Below are positions 1 through 10,718 of a DNA stretch of 64,000 bases, piece after piece. Location: contig NW_017962926.1 of assembly GCF_001661345.1 (NCBI RefSeq), forward strand, positions 124,001 to 188,000, in the 5' to 3' direction. Origin of the DNA: Ascoidea rubescens DSM 1968 (taxonomy: Eukaryota; Ascomycota; Saccharomycetes; Ascoideales; Ascoideaceae). Below the pieces are notes generated by a model. It had not been told where the DNA came from. It worked only from the letters and a program-made list of their open reading frames with translations, and searched no databases. Every line of letters starts with the position of its first letter. The stretch's first letter is position 1. The translations under genes were made by a program, and so were the position numbers.

Positions 1-2810
1 GTCTTGAACAAATCATATCTGGGTTGATGAATGGTCAAAATTATTGTTTTGTTCTCATTCTTAGCTAAATGATCCAAAAACAATAGGATATAAAGGGCAC
101 TAAAAGAATCAAGTCCTGAAGTTGGCTCGTCCAATAATAGTATTTTAGGATCATTTAGAAGTTGAATTCCAATAGAAACTCTTCTCTTTTCTCCCCCAGA
201 TATCCCTTTTAAAAATTCTGAGCCAATTGGGGTATTTGCACAATCTTTTAAACCGAGTTTCATAATAATTTCTTCTACTTTCTTATCTCGAATTTCTTTG
301 GAAAGATTTGATAGTCTCAAATCAGCAGCAAATTTTAATGTTTCTTTCACAGTTAATGTTGGCAATAAGCTGTCGTCATCTTGATAGACATAAGAACAAA
401 TTGAATTTACCAACTTATTATTCTCAGTCACTTTATACTTATTGAAGAAAATGTCTCCAGAGTATGAATACTTGTTAATAAAATCGGAAGACAATTTTCC
501 AGAGAGCAATGTAAGCAAAGATGATTTTCCTGAACCGGATGGGCCCATGATTACATTAATTTTTCCAGGTAAAAATTTGCAGCTAATAGAATTCAATATG
601 TTTTTGGTCTTCGGATTTTTGTCTCTGAATTTAAATGATAGAGTTCGAACAGAAACTGCTAAACAAATTTTTTCTAATGATACAATTATATCATCATTTT
701 TTTTCAACTTGTCAAACCCTGTTTCAGTGAATGCATTGGCGTCTCCAATTTGATTTGTATCTTTGTTTATTAGTTCATCTTTGGTTCCTTTTAGGTTGAC
801 TAATTTATTGCTTCCTCGCTGTTTCGATAATGAAACATCTACTTTCTTGATTTTTAAGACCACGCAGGCCATGATATAATAGCCTACGCCCCAGCAAAGT
901 AAAATTAAAATAGGAATGGCTATCCAGTTTTCGTTAAAGCCTAAAGTGTTTAAAATATACTTTCCCGTATAAGGTTGGCAATTCTGAACAACATTTTCTG
1001 GCAAATTTTCATAATAACCACTTTGTAATTGATCAGAGACAGGACAATCACCCAAATATCCACTAAATTCGTTGGAGATTGCAGCACCAAACCCATACCA
1101 GACATAGGCAATATACTTAGTCCATCGAACATACACTGGCATTGTTTTGGCGTTGACAAAAAACCCACACGCAAATGATTGCAAGGTAAAATTGAAGTTG
1201 GCAATTAACGAGGCAATAGGAAACTCTCTAGATATTGATGTGCAAAGCAATGCTGATCCCATTGCAATGAAATGATTTAGTGTGTTGATTGAAAGATAAA
1301 TAAAATAAGAATCAGCTTGGATATGAAGCCCAAACATAAAAAAAGTTATTGTAGAAAACAAAAAAGGAATAGCAATTCCTTCAGTTAGAAAATGAGCAAA
1401 AATTCTAGAAAGAACAAATCCTAATATTGAAACGCAGTTTTCCATTTTTTCTCTGTCAAATATTTTTATATCTAAAACACAGAGTCTATATGTTTCAAAT
1501 AAAAGCATAAGATAACCTTGGAGACCAACGGCAGTATAAATTGCACTTGTTTTGGTTCTAATTCCAGTTAGTGAATCGCCTGGTTTAAGAAAAACCCAAC
1601 CACATATAATACTCAACAATATTGCTTCTAATATAAGTGAAAGCTGTGTTATTGGATCTCTTAATGATAGCAAAAAAGTCCTTTTTGTTAAAACAGATAT
1701 TTCTCTCAAGAATCCTGCTTTTTGAATTGTTTGATTTGGATCAACATTGTAAGTTGACTCATTTGGTACAAATGGTGCCTCCTCAACAATTTTGTCATTA
1801 GAATTAAATAAAGCTTTTTGTTCAAATAATTTCCATTGTTCAACTAAAAAAGAAAGCCTTTCTCGTGTTTTTTTTTCATCAACTGGATTTCTCTTATCAA
1901 CACTGATTGAATCAATCAAGTAATCTGGTATATTTGAGTTTTTGGGAGGTTGGAAGCCCAAATTTTGAAAATAACTTAGGATATCTGTTGAATGAATAGA
2001 GTCATTAGACTCATTTCTGAGATTATCTTTAACGATAGAGTTATTTGATATTCCTAATAGTCCTTTATAACAATATACAGGATAGCCCTCTGATAGTAAA
2101 CAAATGTAATCAAATTCCTCAAATATATCAGCTCTTGGTTGATGAAGACTCATTATTATTGTTCTTCCACTTTTTGATAGTTTTTTTAATGTTAGTATTA
2201 CTTGCAAAGCAGAAAAAGAATCTAACCCAGTCGTTGGCTCATCTAAAAATAATAAGGAAGGGTTGGAAAGCAACTGGATTCCAATCGAAAGTCGTCTTTT
2301 TTCACCACCAGATAATCCTTTATGAGCTGAGTTTCCAACCAAAGTATTAGCGCAATCTTTTAATCCCAACTCAAGAATAATTTGATTTACAAATTTTTTT
2401 CTTTCTGCTTGAGATATAGATGAAGTTAATCTTAAATCAGCAGCATATTGAAGAGTTTCAATTGCTGTTAAATCGGATAGCAAGATGTCTTGCTGAATAA
2501 CGTAGGAATGGTTGATTGAGGAAAAATTAAAAATGTTATCATAATCATCAGCATAAATTATCTTTCCTGTCTGAATTAAATTTGAAGTTGTTCTATTTGA
2601 TAAGATGTTTAGCAAAGTAGTTTTCCCAGAGCCTGAACCACCTAATATTGCCATTAAGCTGCCACTGGGTAACTGAAAAGACACATTTTTTATTAATTCC
2701 ACAGGATCTTTTCCCTTTTTTGTTTTAGCTGAAACAGTCAAATCCGTTACAGAAACATTTACTTTTTTAATATTCCAATTTTGAGAAGACCATATAGGAA
2801 TCAATGACAT
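1..2810 (-). CDS. Double ABCG-type ABC transporter, YOL075C-like (C-terminus beyond window)
   Basis: The frame is open from the ATG at 2810 to the left edge, so about 936 residues are present and the C-terminus lies outside. Order seen: nucleotide-binding domain 1 (Walker A GGSGSGKTT near residue 55, signature LSGGEKRR near 167, DEPTTGLDS just after), a hydrophobic multi-span region roughly 350-640, then nucleotide-binding domain 2 (Walker A GPSGSGKSS near 759, signature ISGGEKRR near 870, DEPTSGLDS, and an IHQPR switch near the edge). NBD-TMD-NBD-TMD with the NBD first is the layout of yeast YOL075C, a fused pair of white/ABCG half-transporters of unknown substrate, reported at the vacuole. 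The second membrane domain should lie to the left. An in-frame TAA about 70 bp upstream supports the chosen ATG. Both Walker A motifs share one frame, so I see no sign of a break. Family is sure; the orthologue is likely. Confidence 0.9.
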   Translation of the reverse strand, partial: MSLIPIWSSQNWNIKKVNVSVTDLTVSAKTKKGKDPVELIKNVSFQLPSGSLMAILGGSGSGKTTLLNILSNRTTSNLIQTGKIIYADDYDNIFNFSSINHSYVIQQDILLSDLTAIETLQYAADLRLTSSISQAERKKFVNQIILELGLKDCANTLVGNSAHKGLSGGEKRRLSIGIQLLSNPSLLFLDEPTTGLDSFSALQVILTLKKLSKSGRTIIMSLHQPRADIFEEFDYICLLSEGYPVYCYKGLLGISNNSIVKDNLRNESNDSIHSTDILSYFQNLGFQPPKNSNIPDYLIDSISVDKRNPVDEKKTRERLSFLVEQWKLFEQKALFNSNDKIVEEAPFVPNESTYNVDPNQTIQKAGFLREISVLTKRTFLLSLRDPITQLSLILEAILLSIICGWVFLKPGDSLTGIRTKTSAIYTAVGLQGYLMLLFETYRLCVLDIKIFDREKMENCVSILGFVLSRIFAHFLTEGIAIPFLFSTITFFMFGLHIQADSYFIYLSINTLNHFIAMGSALLCTSISREFPIASLIANFNFTLQSFACGFFVNAKTMPVYVRWTKYIAYVWYGFGAAISNEFSGYLGDCPVSDQLQSGYYENLPENVVQNCQPYTGKYILNTLGFNENWIAIPILILLCWGVGYYIMACVVLKIKKVDVSLSKQRGSNKLVNLKGTKDELINKDTNQIGDANAFTETGFDKLKKNDDIIVSLEKICLAVSVRTLSFKFRDKNPKTKNILNSISCKFLPGKINVIMGPSGSGKSSLLTLLSGKLSSDFINKYSYSGDIFFNKYKVTENNKLVNSICSYVYQDDDSLLPTLTVKETLKFAADLRLSNLSKEIRDKKVEEIIMKLGLKDCANTPIGSEFLKGISGGEKRRVSIGIQLLNDPKILLLDEPTSGLDSFSALYILLFLDHLAKNENKTIILTIHQPRYDLFK

Positions 2811-4007
2811 CTTAACAACAAAAATATAAAAGAGAAAACCAAGTTGTAGAGGAATAAATGTCCAAGTAGTAAAGAATTAGAAGTCTTTTGGAGGTAACTG
2901 ATCATAATGTTAACGCTATTTTGTAAACTATATCGGCATAAAATAAACTTGTATCTGAATATACAACCAACAAATGAAAGCAAAATAAGTCAAAGCGCTA
3001 AACCTTAATGGAATAGAATTATCTTCAGGCTTCCAGTAAGAGATTTCGTCTGATTGGGCTACACAGTTTTTAATTGCGAACGTTTATTCGTTAATCGTTT
3101 ATTTTCTACCTAAAATCCCCAACAGTCATTTGTTAGCAATAACGGACAAATTAAAAAACCCCAAAAAGCTGAGAAAAACATGGCAGAATCATAATATTGA
3201 AACAACTCAGATTTTATCTTGTTCTTTAGGTTACGGAGCTTAGATGTTTTTGCAAAATAAACAGTTAGTAATAGAAAAACCCAGACTGAATTCTTTCCGC
3301 CGAAGCCGTTAGGCTATGTATTTCAAACTAACAAAAATATGTAAAATCGCTGTAAACATGAGCAACCATCCAAATCCACACTTTGTTTGGGTTTGCAGCA
3401 GAAAATATAAAGCCGAAACCCACTTGATGTGGGGGCATTTTCTTAAAATGATAGTTCCCATAAAACCTATATCTTTCACAATTTGCTCTTTTCGATAACT
3501 AAAGCTCTTAAGTGATTACAATCAAAAAGCAGTATGTCATCACGGACCAAAAAACTCTCGTAAAATGAGCAGAAAATAAAAGCAGCAGATGATTAGTCCG
3601 TTGGTTTAAGTTTTTGGCAGATAGTCTGCAAGATCAAGAATCTGCTAATGCAAACCTGCAGTTGTATGTAGGCTAATTGCTTTTTTTTATTGTTCAGTTC
3701 ATCTAAAGCGAACCCTTTATTAATGGCAGTCAGGTTTATTAAATTTTTTTACATTATAGATTTGCTATACTAATATTATTTATTAAAATTAATAAATATT
3801 CAAATAAAATCTATTTCAGATATGAAAAAATATTTACTTTAACCGAAATTAATTCATTAGAAATTATTTTGTTATAATAACTTTATTTTTTATGTTTATT
3901 TTATTAGAATACACAATAAATATTGAATATAAAATTTTAGAAATATTGATAAACTATACAATAAAACAAACAAAATTTAGCGTTATGATTACCCAATAAG
4001 TTTACAA
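2811..4007. other. Intergenic: ABC transporter promoter side and oxidase 3' side
   Basis: About 1.2 kb without a supportable gene. The part from 3,720 to 4,007 is extremely AT-rich and borders the 3' end of the oxidase gene. No RNA gene or repeat family was recognised. Confidence 0.6.
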
Positions 4008-5795
4008 CTATAACTTAGGTTTTAATTTTTTATCTTCCATGTCAGGTTTATCATTTAATGTCCACTCATTTACCCTTTTTAAAATTTCAGCATAATTCTT
4101 GCCAAATGACCAATCGAAAGATCCAAAACTAGATAAAATCTGATTTTTAATATTTCTTTTAGATCTCAAGCCTTCTTTTAATCCATTCAAGTCATCAAGA
4201 TCATACTTCAAAGATTTAAGTTTATTGTCCCAACTAAATATATTATGTAACATCCATTTATCAAATTTAAAATTTTTATCACCAGTCTCTAAAAATAACA
4301 ATTCGTCAGGTAATTCAAAATCTTTTGGATCATCTATATTATTTATTTTGTAATTTTCATCGGCTTTGATTCCTTCAACAAGCTCCTTGGTAAATCTTCC
4401 CAATACAGGAAAAAACTTGAATGCATGACCTGATCCTCCAGTTGTGACAATCAAGTTTTTAGTATTAGGAACATAATCAAATAAAAAATCATTATTAATT
4501 GTGTCTGTGTACCATAGCAATCTTGTTGCAATTATTTTCACTCTTGGTTCGAGAACTAGATCGGGGCATGCAATAGTCAAAAACTTTTTAATTTGTTTTA
4601 AATTATATTTAACAATTCTTTTTTCAAAAAATGGGCCAGAATTTGAAGTGAGTGGGATTGAAACAACTCTATCATCGTCATTATTATTAGAATTTTTGAC
4701 AATTTGAGGATTTGTATATTTGATTTGACGAGTCAAAATTTTAATGATTCCTTTCTCTGGTTTTTTTAAATTTGTTTTAAAGCCAGTAATAGTATCATCT
4801 TGTATCCCTTTTCCATAATTTTCGTACAAATAACAAGGAAATAAACCAAACCCTCCAAGATACTCTTTTTCCCTTGAATGACCCATTTTCCAACTAACAA
4901 TTGGAAAATTTTCAGGAGAATACTTGTGAATTAGGTCTTGTCTTTCTTGGGGAACTTCTAATACAACAACAGTTCCAGAAGTGGCTTCATTGATTCCATC
5001 TAATTGAGGAATAAATTTTGTTGACCATGGACCAGCAGCCATAATAACCAAATCACCTTTGTATTTTAATTTATCTTTGGTAATAATACCTGTTACTAAA
5101 GAAGGATCAATCTTTGAGTAAACTAGCTCTTGAATAAAACCCTTTTCATTTCCTAAAATAAATTTGACGTTGAGTTTTTCACACAAATATTTACAATAAA
5201 TACAAGCATTTGAAGCATAAAGGAGACCACCAGTTGAGTCTAAAACACCACTCAAGTACTTGACTTTGTTTCTTTCCTTCAACCCTAATGGGTCAAGCTT
5301 CTTAAACCAGCCAGTTGCTTTTGCTCTTTTAATGTCGTCTTTATTATTCAAGTCATATTGAGTGGCTCTTAAATTTTCTCTGGAAAAACTTTTAAGATTT
5401 TCTTTTTCTTCTGGTGGATTACCAGGAACATCATCCAACCTTAAAATGCCACATCTTTCAAAAATCTTCGGATTTGAATTGAACTGATTTAATAATTCTT
5501 TTGGAATATTAAATTTAACTTGTTTATTCCAATTTTCCCAGATTTCACTAGCTTCAAAAGCCAATTTTTGATAATGAATTTTATCAGCATAAAAAATTCT
5601 AAAATATTTATTAATATCAGCGGAAGCCGTATCTGCTCCCTCCAAAAAGGTATAATTAATTTGATTAAAATCGAGGCGATCGAAAACTTTGATATTTCTA
5701 TAACCGGCTTCAGCTAGATGAAGAGCAGATGATAAACCGAAAATACCTGCACCAATTATGATGATTTTAGAATCCTTAGAGAAGGGTTTTTCCAT
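4008..5795 (-). CDS. FAD-dependent amine oxidase (fructosyl-amino-acid / saccharopine oxidase-like)
   Basis: 595 residues from an ATG at 5795. Residues 12-20 hold the dinucleotide-binding GAGIFGLSS motif, followed by an acidic strand end (VFDR). The stretch ADINKYFRIFYAD near 58 and TGGSGHAFKFFPVLG near 453 are hallmarks of the MSOX/fructosyl-amine-oxidase/pipecolate-oxidase family, which oxidises secondary amines with release of hydrogen peroxide; members include fungal Amadoriases and S. pombe saccharopine oxidase. It is longer than the usual ~440 residues, with an insert around 335-390 and a C-terminal extension after about 480. The protein ends PKL, a weak variant of the peroxisomal PTS1 signal, so a peroxisomal site is possible but unproven. 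Where relatives carry the flavin-linking Cys (C-W-x-x-D-T), this one reads LLWYTDT. The substrate cannot be told from sequence. It is divergent from the permease gene to its right. Confidence 0.8.
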   Translation of the reverse strand: MEKPFSKDSKIIIIGAGIFGLSSALHLAEAGYRNIKVFDRLDFNQINYTFLEGADTASADINKYFRIFYADKIHYQKLAFEASEIWENWNKQVKFNIPKELLNQFNSNPKIFERCGILRLDDVPGNPPEEKENLKSFSRENLRATQYDLNNKDDIKRAKATGWFKKLDPLGLKERNKVKYLSGVLDSTGGLLYASNACIYCKYLCEKLNVKFILGNEKGFIQELVYSKIDPSLVTGIITKDKLKYKGDLVIMAAGPWSTKFIPQLDGINEATSGTVVVLEVPQERQDLIHKYSPENFPIVSWKMGHSREKEYLGGFGLFPCYLYENYGKGIQDDTITGFKTNLKKPEKGIIKILTRQIKYTNPQIVKNSNNNDDDRVVSIPLTSNSGPFFEKRIVKYNLKQIKKFLTIACPDLVLEPRVKIIATRLLWYTDTINNDFLFDYVPNTKNLIVTTGGSGHAFKFFPVLGRFTKELVEGIKADENYKINNIDDPKDFELPDELLFLETGDKNFKFDKWMLHNIFSWDNKLKSLKYDLDDLNGLKEGLRSKRNIKNQILSSFGSFDWSFGKNYAEILKRVNEWTLNDKPDMEDKKLKPKL

Positions 5796-8700
5796 ATTAT
5801 AACGACCTTGTTAATTTAATAGAAGCTCAAAAACAGAAAAAATAAAATCAACTTTTTCTGTGATCGATATTTGCCGATTAATTTATAGCCTACTAATTGA
5901 GAATAACTATACTAGTATTTCAAAACCAATAGAAAATAATTTTTTTAAAAGCCAATTAAAAGAAAAGAAGTAATAAGTATTTCACATGTCTGTAACAAGT
6001 AAAGTCAGTTAATAAAATTAAATTGACAAATCAAAACAGTGAAATTCATCAACAATTATTACCATTATTTTTTAAACATAGTTATCAAAAAAATAAGAGT
6101 CTAAAGAATTCTTAAAAGTGAAATTCCGATATTTGAGTAACAAAAAGATAATATTCGTTGAATTGTATTGAGACATTAAAGAAGTATTGAGTTCGATAGC
6201 CGACCCCAAAAAGGAAAGTCCTACGGCTTATCTCATCAATTAGTCATCTTTGTTTGAGCCATATGAAGAAATACAATTTTTTTGTTTTGTTCTTCAAACT
6301 TTTTGAAGAATAAAACAAGGGATTAAAAGGTACAAAATGGAAGCACAAATGCTTTGCTTTTCACTCTAGTAACTTTGAAAATTACAAAGTAAAACATAAG
6401 GAACATTCACTTTCAACAACAACACAGTGCAAAATTGATATGCCAGAATTTTTGCTTAGTCAACGTATTGCAGTTATCACAATTTATTCAGTGCATGATT
6501 TATTAATTTCTGATTGTGTATTTTCTATCTACTCAAATGATTTACTCACTTTTCATCCATTTACCACTAAGATTATGTCCCCACTCAAATATAACTTAAC
6601 TAGATAAAAGGCGTTAATTAGCTTAAAATTTAAATTTCAGTTTTCTTTAATTTCCATGTTTATACCAAACTTTTCCATTAAACTTTGGGTTTAATTTTTT
6701 CTTAATACTTTTTAGTCTAATAATTATGAATTTGAACGTTTTTCTGTTGTTTGTTTGTTTGTTGTACAAATTTTTGTTATTTCATTTCACATAAATTTGT
6801 TCCTTTGCAGACACAATATAGTTTGCAATACACACACATTAAATACAAAAAAATAACCTGGTTACTCTATAGTTCAAGCATCATCAATTTGGCAAAACTG
6901 AGAGTTGTGCTTATGGTGCAATCTGAGAAAGAGCACTTAATAGCTTTTTTTCCAGAATGCCTGATAGTACATGTATTTTCTTTCTCAATAAGAGTGTATT
7001 TATCGACTGAACAGACTGAACACAGAAAGCTTAATTCCCAGCACAAAAGTCTTAAACCGTGTGTTCATGCAGGGAATAAGCTCCATTTAAACTTCCAAGA
7101 ACATGTTTTTGTGAACACACCGTCCCGTTAAAAAAGATTGGATCGTAGCATTGTGATAGCGGGACACAAAGAAAAAGTTTGGCTTGGGTGAAAAGAAAGA
7201 ACCAAAAACAGACTTACTGCAAAAACACTCACTGCAAAAGAGCATTGAGCAGAGAATCAGCAAAACAATTCATTTATAAGGTTATGATCTCGATTTTGAA
7301 ATAACATAAATGAAATAGCGTATAGTTGTAGATGAACTGAGCTATATCTCTTGATTATTTCTCTTTTTTTTCGCTAAATTTCATACTATAAAGCATCAAA
7401 CTAGGTAATTCAACTTGAAAACAGAAAATGTGGAAATCAAATAATTGATTTAATACTTTTATATAAAATAAAAGTAGTAAAACAATTAATAAAAGAACTA
7501 CTGGATAAATTTATTTGAACTAAAGTTCAAAACTATGCGTTAATTGCATTACAAAAATTGATGTTCTACCACTGAGACTTTTCTTTAATCTAAAAATAAT
7601 CAAGGATTTTAATCATATCTCAGTTGAAAACAACTTGCATGTTATTGAATTAATATACTTTTTGAAGTTTTATACTTATTAAGGAATTTTTTGTTTGAAA
7701 TAGGTGATATTAGAGGCAGTAATGGTTGGCACAAAAAATACTAGCTACTATTCAATTAAATACGATATTCAAAGAATCTTTTGAATTGGAATTGAAATTA
7801 GACCTAGAACTGGAATTTGATTTGTAAAAATTTTTGTTGTTTAATTAGATAATGCCAAATTTACTTTTCTGCTTCAAAAATAATATAACGATTATTGATT
7901 GGAAATTATCAAATTATGAACTTATCAGTGACTTTGATTGAACTCACATTTGAGGCGGATTATCTCATAATTCTATTCAATAGTTATCGGATATTTTTAA
8001 GCTTTAAATATTTTACTACAGACTTAAAAGTTGAGAAATTAATTAGAATTTGAAATTGCATGGTTGAACCTATTTTCTCAATCCTATAATTTGTCACATA
8101 TAGTATTGTGGAAAACCAACAATATTAATCACAGATCCGATCACTAGCCCAGCAAAACTAATTTAAAACAAGTCCCCCAAACCAGCTTAGCTCAAAAATA
8201 GAAACCTAGAACTTCCATTTAATACATCCATTTATCAATAGTTCTTGATGATCTTTTTACATTTAATCGTCGATGCAACTTCTTTGTTATTGTGATCACC
8301 GAAAATATATTTCCAAAATCCCGTCCAATCAGATCAAAGACCAGCAAATCGCTTTTCGACATAACCCAATATCTAATCAACACTGTATACTCGTCTCAAA
8401 AAATAAGACACTGGTTAACTGTATATTTTGTTTTAAGGCTGCCTTGGCTAATAAATCTCTTATCTTATTCATGGCTCTTACTGGGTTTTTTTAAGTCAAC
8501 ACAACTATGTTGCGAATTTTTAATTATCTCAAAGACTATACTTAGAGACCAAGCAATAGAATATCATAATTTGAACCCTTTGGGCAACAAAACTCTCAAA
8601 ACAATGTATTCTATAATGTTCATTTTCAGCTATATTTTCCAACGAGATAACATTTTCAAGTGTTAAAATTTGGTTATCAGTGCTCAAATAATTCAAATTC

Positions 8701-8932
8701 AAACAACTCATTCAAAAACCTTTAAGATTCTGAAATGGATAGATGATAATTAAACTGTTTGTTCTTTGCTTATATAAATACCTCTAGTTAATCTCTAATT
8801 CAAAGAGTTAGTTTTTTTTATAGCTCCAATAATATTATTCTAGCTGAATAATACCACTGTTTTTTTGTTTTTTTTTGGCTTTTACACATACTTAAAGCTT
8901 AGGTTTAATATCATTAATTTTTAAAACTTAAA
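5796..8932. other. Long divergent intergenic region (3.1 kb)
   Basis: This lies between the oxidase (leftward) and the Dal5/Tna1-like permease (rightward). Only short, unconvincing open frames occur, the longest around 8,292-8,666. Poly(T) tracts at about 8,813-8,878 sit just upstream of the permease ATG and look like promoter dA:dT tracts. I recognise no RNA gene. The length is unusual compared with most gaps here (100-900 bp). Confidence 0.6.
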
Positions 8933-10516
8933 ATGGTGGCAGAAATTGATGAAAAATTAATAGCAGAAGTTGATGCAAACCACATCAACTCTCTGGATGA
9001 TTTGGAACAGGACCAAGCAATAAAATGTGTTGTTTCTTTACATGGTAGAAAGATCAATTTTAGAGCAAAAGATATGGATGAAGCTATGCAATATGCCGAA
9101 GAGTCCAAAGGGATTGATTACACTGAAGAAGAAGATAGAAAGCTTGTCAGAAAACTAGATTGGTATATTTTACCTTTGGTAGTTGCTTTAATGTCTTGTC
9201 AATTGATGGATAAGACAACAAACTCTTATGCTTCGATTATGGGTTTGAAAGATGATTTGAAAATGGTTGGTGATCAATATTCATGGGTTGGTTCATCCTT
9301 TTATTTTGGTTATTTATTTGCTCAATTTCCTATTAACTACCTTTTACAAAGATTTCCCCTATCAAAAACACTAGGCATTGTAGTTTTTATTTGGGGTGTT
9401 ATCTTAATGTGTCATGCTGCTTGTTACTCATATGCCCCATTTATTGTTTGTCGTGTTTTATTAGGTTGTTGTGAAGCTTCTATGGATCCTGCCTATATTC
9501 TTTTAACCTCACAATACTGGAAAAAAAGCGAACACTTTATGAGAACTGGTATTTGGTTTGGATTTCAAGGTTTTGGTACAATTTTAGGCGCGGGTATTTC
9601 TTATGGTTTAGCAACTCATAAAGATAGCTACTCTCTACCTGCTTGGAGATTATTATACATTATCACTGGTGTAATTACTATTTTCCTTGCTATTATCTCT
9701 ATCTTTCATGTTCCTGATATTCCAACAAAGGCTTGGTTTTTAAATGAAAGAGAAAAAATGATTGTTGTTGATAGAATCAGAGACAATCAACAAGGCTTCA
9801 AAACCAAAGCTTTCAAATTATACCAAGTCAAGGAAGCATTTCTTGATACCAAAACATACCTATTGTTTGTCTATTTCTTTACTTATGGTTTAGCAAATGG
9901 TGGATTTAATAACTTTGGTTCAATTCTATTGCATGAAGATTTTGGTTTTAGCTCAACTACTGCACTATTGATGAACATGCCTGGTGGTGCTATTGATATC
10001 ATTTTCCCTCCAATTTTTTCCTACTTGGATATCTATGTTCTTCACAGTAGAATGGCTGTAGCCGAGATTACAACTGGTATATCTTTAACAGGTATTTGTA
10101 TGCTAGCATTTTGCGATAAGAAAGCTCCTCGATTGGTTGGTTATTACTGTTTCTATGTTGCGACTGTTACATTTGCCATTTTAGCATCCAATGTTTCTTC
10201 CAACGTTGCAGGTTATACCAAAAAAATTATTGTAAATGCAGTATTCTTAATTGGTTATGCCACTGGCAATATTTGTGGTCCTCAGACTTTTATAACTTCA
10301 CAGGGACCAAGCTACTATGGTGCCAAAACGGCTATGGTTGTTGGTTTCACTACTGCGTTTATTGTTATTGGTATTATGTGGGCTATGGATTTCTTTGAAA
10401 ATAAAAAAAGAGACAAGATTAAAGCTGAACTTGGTGAAAAGTATGTCAAAGTTGAAAATTCAGAATTTTTAGATTTGACTGATAAAGAAAACCCAGAGTT
10501 TAGATACTCTCTTTGA
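8933..10516 (+). CDS. MFS anion:cation symporter, Dal5/Tna1-like permease
   Basis: 527 residues from an ATG preceded by an A-rich leader. A hydrophilic N-terminus of about 80 residues precedes about 12 hydrophobic segments, starting near WYILPLVVALMSCQLMDK (residue 75). The segment order, the charged loop near 270 (DRIRDNQQG), the late NVAGYTKKIIVNAVFLIGY segment with ICGPQTF, and the tail LTDKENPEFRYSL are characteristic of the fungal anion:cation symporter family, which includes Dal5 (allantoate/dipeptide), Tna1 (nicotinate) and relatives. These are plasma-membrane proton symporters for organic anions and vitamins; the substrate here cannot be assigned. It is convergent with the OYE gene, about 200 bp apart. 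The long upstream gap may hold nutrient-responsive control, but I saw no clear GATA-factor cluster. Confidence 0.9.
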   Translation: MVAEIDEKLIAEVDANHINSLDDLEQDQAIKCVVSLHGRKINFRAKDMDEAMQYAEESKGIDYTEEEDRKLVRKLDWYILPLVVALMSCQLMDKTTNSYASIMGLKDDLKMVGDQYSWVGSSFYFGYLFAQFPINYLLQRFPLSKTLGIVVFIWGVILMCHAACYSYAPFIVCRVLLGCCEASMDPAYILLTSQYWKKSEHFMRTGIWFGFQGFGTILGAGISYGLATHKDSYSLPAWRLLYIITGVITIFLAIISIFHVPDIPTKAWFLNEREKMIVVDRIRDNQQGFKTKAFKLYQVKEAFLDTKTYLLFVYFFTYGLANGGFNNFGSILLHEDFGFSSTTALLMNMPGGAIDIIFPPIFSYLDIYVLHSRMAVAEITTGISLTGICMLAFCDKKAPRLVGYYCFYVATVTFAILASNVSSNVAGYTKKIIVNAVFLIGYATGNICGPQTFITSQGPSYYGAKTAMVVGFTTAFIVIGIMWAMDFFENKKRDKIKAELGEKYVKVENSEFLDLTDKENPEFRYSL

Positions 10517-10718
10517 ATTTCCATCTTTTTATTTTGGCGTTTATTAGACTTTCTGAAATCATTTTACTTTCACTTTCACTTTTATTTTTTATTTCATGAT
10601 TATATATAAAAATATAAAGATGCAATCAATTTTTATTGTCAATCAAAAAGGAATAGTTCAGTTTATTCAAAAAGAACAACGTGGTTTAACAATAGCATTC
10701 AACATTCAACATTCAACA

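Noticed and set aside
1-2810. Possible pseudogene because no complete reading frame lies in the window
   Set aside because: The frame is open to the edge and both ATP-binding domains are in the same frame; it is simply cut by the window border.
6180-6235. GTTCGATAGC / GGTCGGCTATCGAAC as tRNA 3' part
   Set aside because: No cloverleaf partner on either strand; probably chance.
6751-7131. 126-codon open frame in the long gap
   Set aside because: No ATG start, no domain, composition like surrounding non-coding DNA.
8292-8666. 124-codon open frame upstream of the MFS gene
   Set aside because: Overlaps another accidental frame, no recognisable motif, T-rich hydrophobicity only.
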